A DNA stretch of 5,799 nt from Clostridiales bacterium (lineage in GTDB: Bacteria > Bacillota_A > Clostridia > Peptostreptococcales > Anaerovoracaceae), in assembly GCA_015058265.1 (NCBI GenBank), contig SVCR01000119.1, positions 1-5,799 on the forward strand, in the 5' to 3' direction. Below, piece by piece: positions 5,701-5,799 of this stretch. The notes beneath the pieces were generated by a model. It was not told the DNA's origin and made no database searches. It saw only the letters and a list, made by a program, of their open reading frames with translations. A program made the translations under genes and the position numbers. Within the stretch, counting starts at the first letter, position 1. Each line of letters opens with the position of its first letter.

Positions 5701-5799
5701 TGATAGGCGAGCATGTCAAGCTGTACCAGCATGTAACGCTCGGCGCCAAGAGCTTTGACCTCGCAGAGGACGGTACTCCGGTCAAGGGAGTCAAGAGAC
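5697..5799 (+). pseudogene. Inverted internal fragment of the same serine acetyltransferase
   Basis: On the plus strand this reads [20 protein letters not shown] followed by [14 protein letters not shown], without stops, up to the last base. This is the hexapeptide-repeat and LYQxVTLGA segment that should come directly before HPNIGNNVV of the minus-strand gene. Its last 36 bases duplicate, in reverse complement, the [11 protein letters not shown] codons at 5665-5700. Turning the 63-bp spacer round joins everything in one minus-strand frame, so the two pieces come from one gene rather than two. I do not regard it as an independent gene. Confidence 0.85.
5764..5799. repeat. 36-bp inverted repeat, outer arm, ending at the window edge
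   Basis: Exact reverse complement of 5665-5700, ending on the final base, so the repeat may continue beyond the window. Reaching the very end of the sequence is typical of fold-back artefacts at contig ends. Confidence 0.97.

Noticed and set aside
5701..5794. N-terminal part of the minus-strand frame reading through the spacer into the acetyltransferase
   Set aside because: Its residues do not resemble any acetyltransferase; the same DNA read on the plus strand gives the expected [12 protein letters not shown] segment.

Overview
The window looks like an ordinary chromosomal stretch of a Bacillota bacterium, probably an anaerobic member of Clostridia. The grounds are strong AGGAGG-type ribosome binding sites, a Clostridia-style Mrp/NBP35 ATPase with an N-terminal cysteine cluster, a serine acetyltransferase of the [12 protein letters not shown] type, a low-complexity Gram-positive-like lipoprotein, and a tRNA-Sec/selA/selB cluster. 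I cannot name a genus from the sequence. Every convincing gene lies on the minus strand, so transcription runs from high to low coordinates.

The core (about 5331 down to 1152) is a selenocysteine cassette. A near-consensus promoter (TTGATG, 17 bp, TATAAT) precedes a 97-nt tRNA-Sec with UCA anticodon and encoded CCA. It is followed closely by selA (Ser-tRNA-Sec to Sec-tRNA-Sec conversion), selB (Sec-specific elongation factor) and a small lipoprotein of unknown function that starts 13 bp after selB. No terminator is visible between them, so they are probably one transcript. selD, the selenophosphate source, and any selenoprotein gene are not in the window and must lie elsewhere if the system works.

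Downstream (1118 to 1), a second promoter drives an Mrp/NBP35-type iron-sulfur carrier ATPase. After it come the first 20 codons of an ABC-transporter ATPase resembling PotA, cut off by the window edge.

Upstream (5432 to 5799) is the C-terminal part of a serine O-acetyltransferase. Its upstream portion is present but inverted: it reads on the plus strand between two perfect 36-bp inverted repeats, the outer of which ends on the last base. Re-inverting the 63-bp spacer restores a continuous family-typical protein. I judge this most likely a fold-back assembly or template-switch artefact at a contig end, and less likely a real invertible segment.

I see no CRISPR array, insertion sequence, phage gene or clearly new system. 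The points worth a second look are the end inversion, an insertion of about 20 residues in SelA, the lipoprotein tied to the sel operon, and some small structures around the tRNA promoter.
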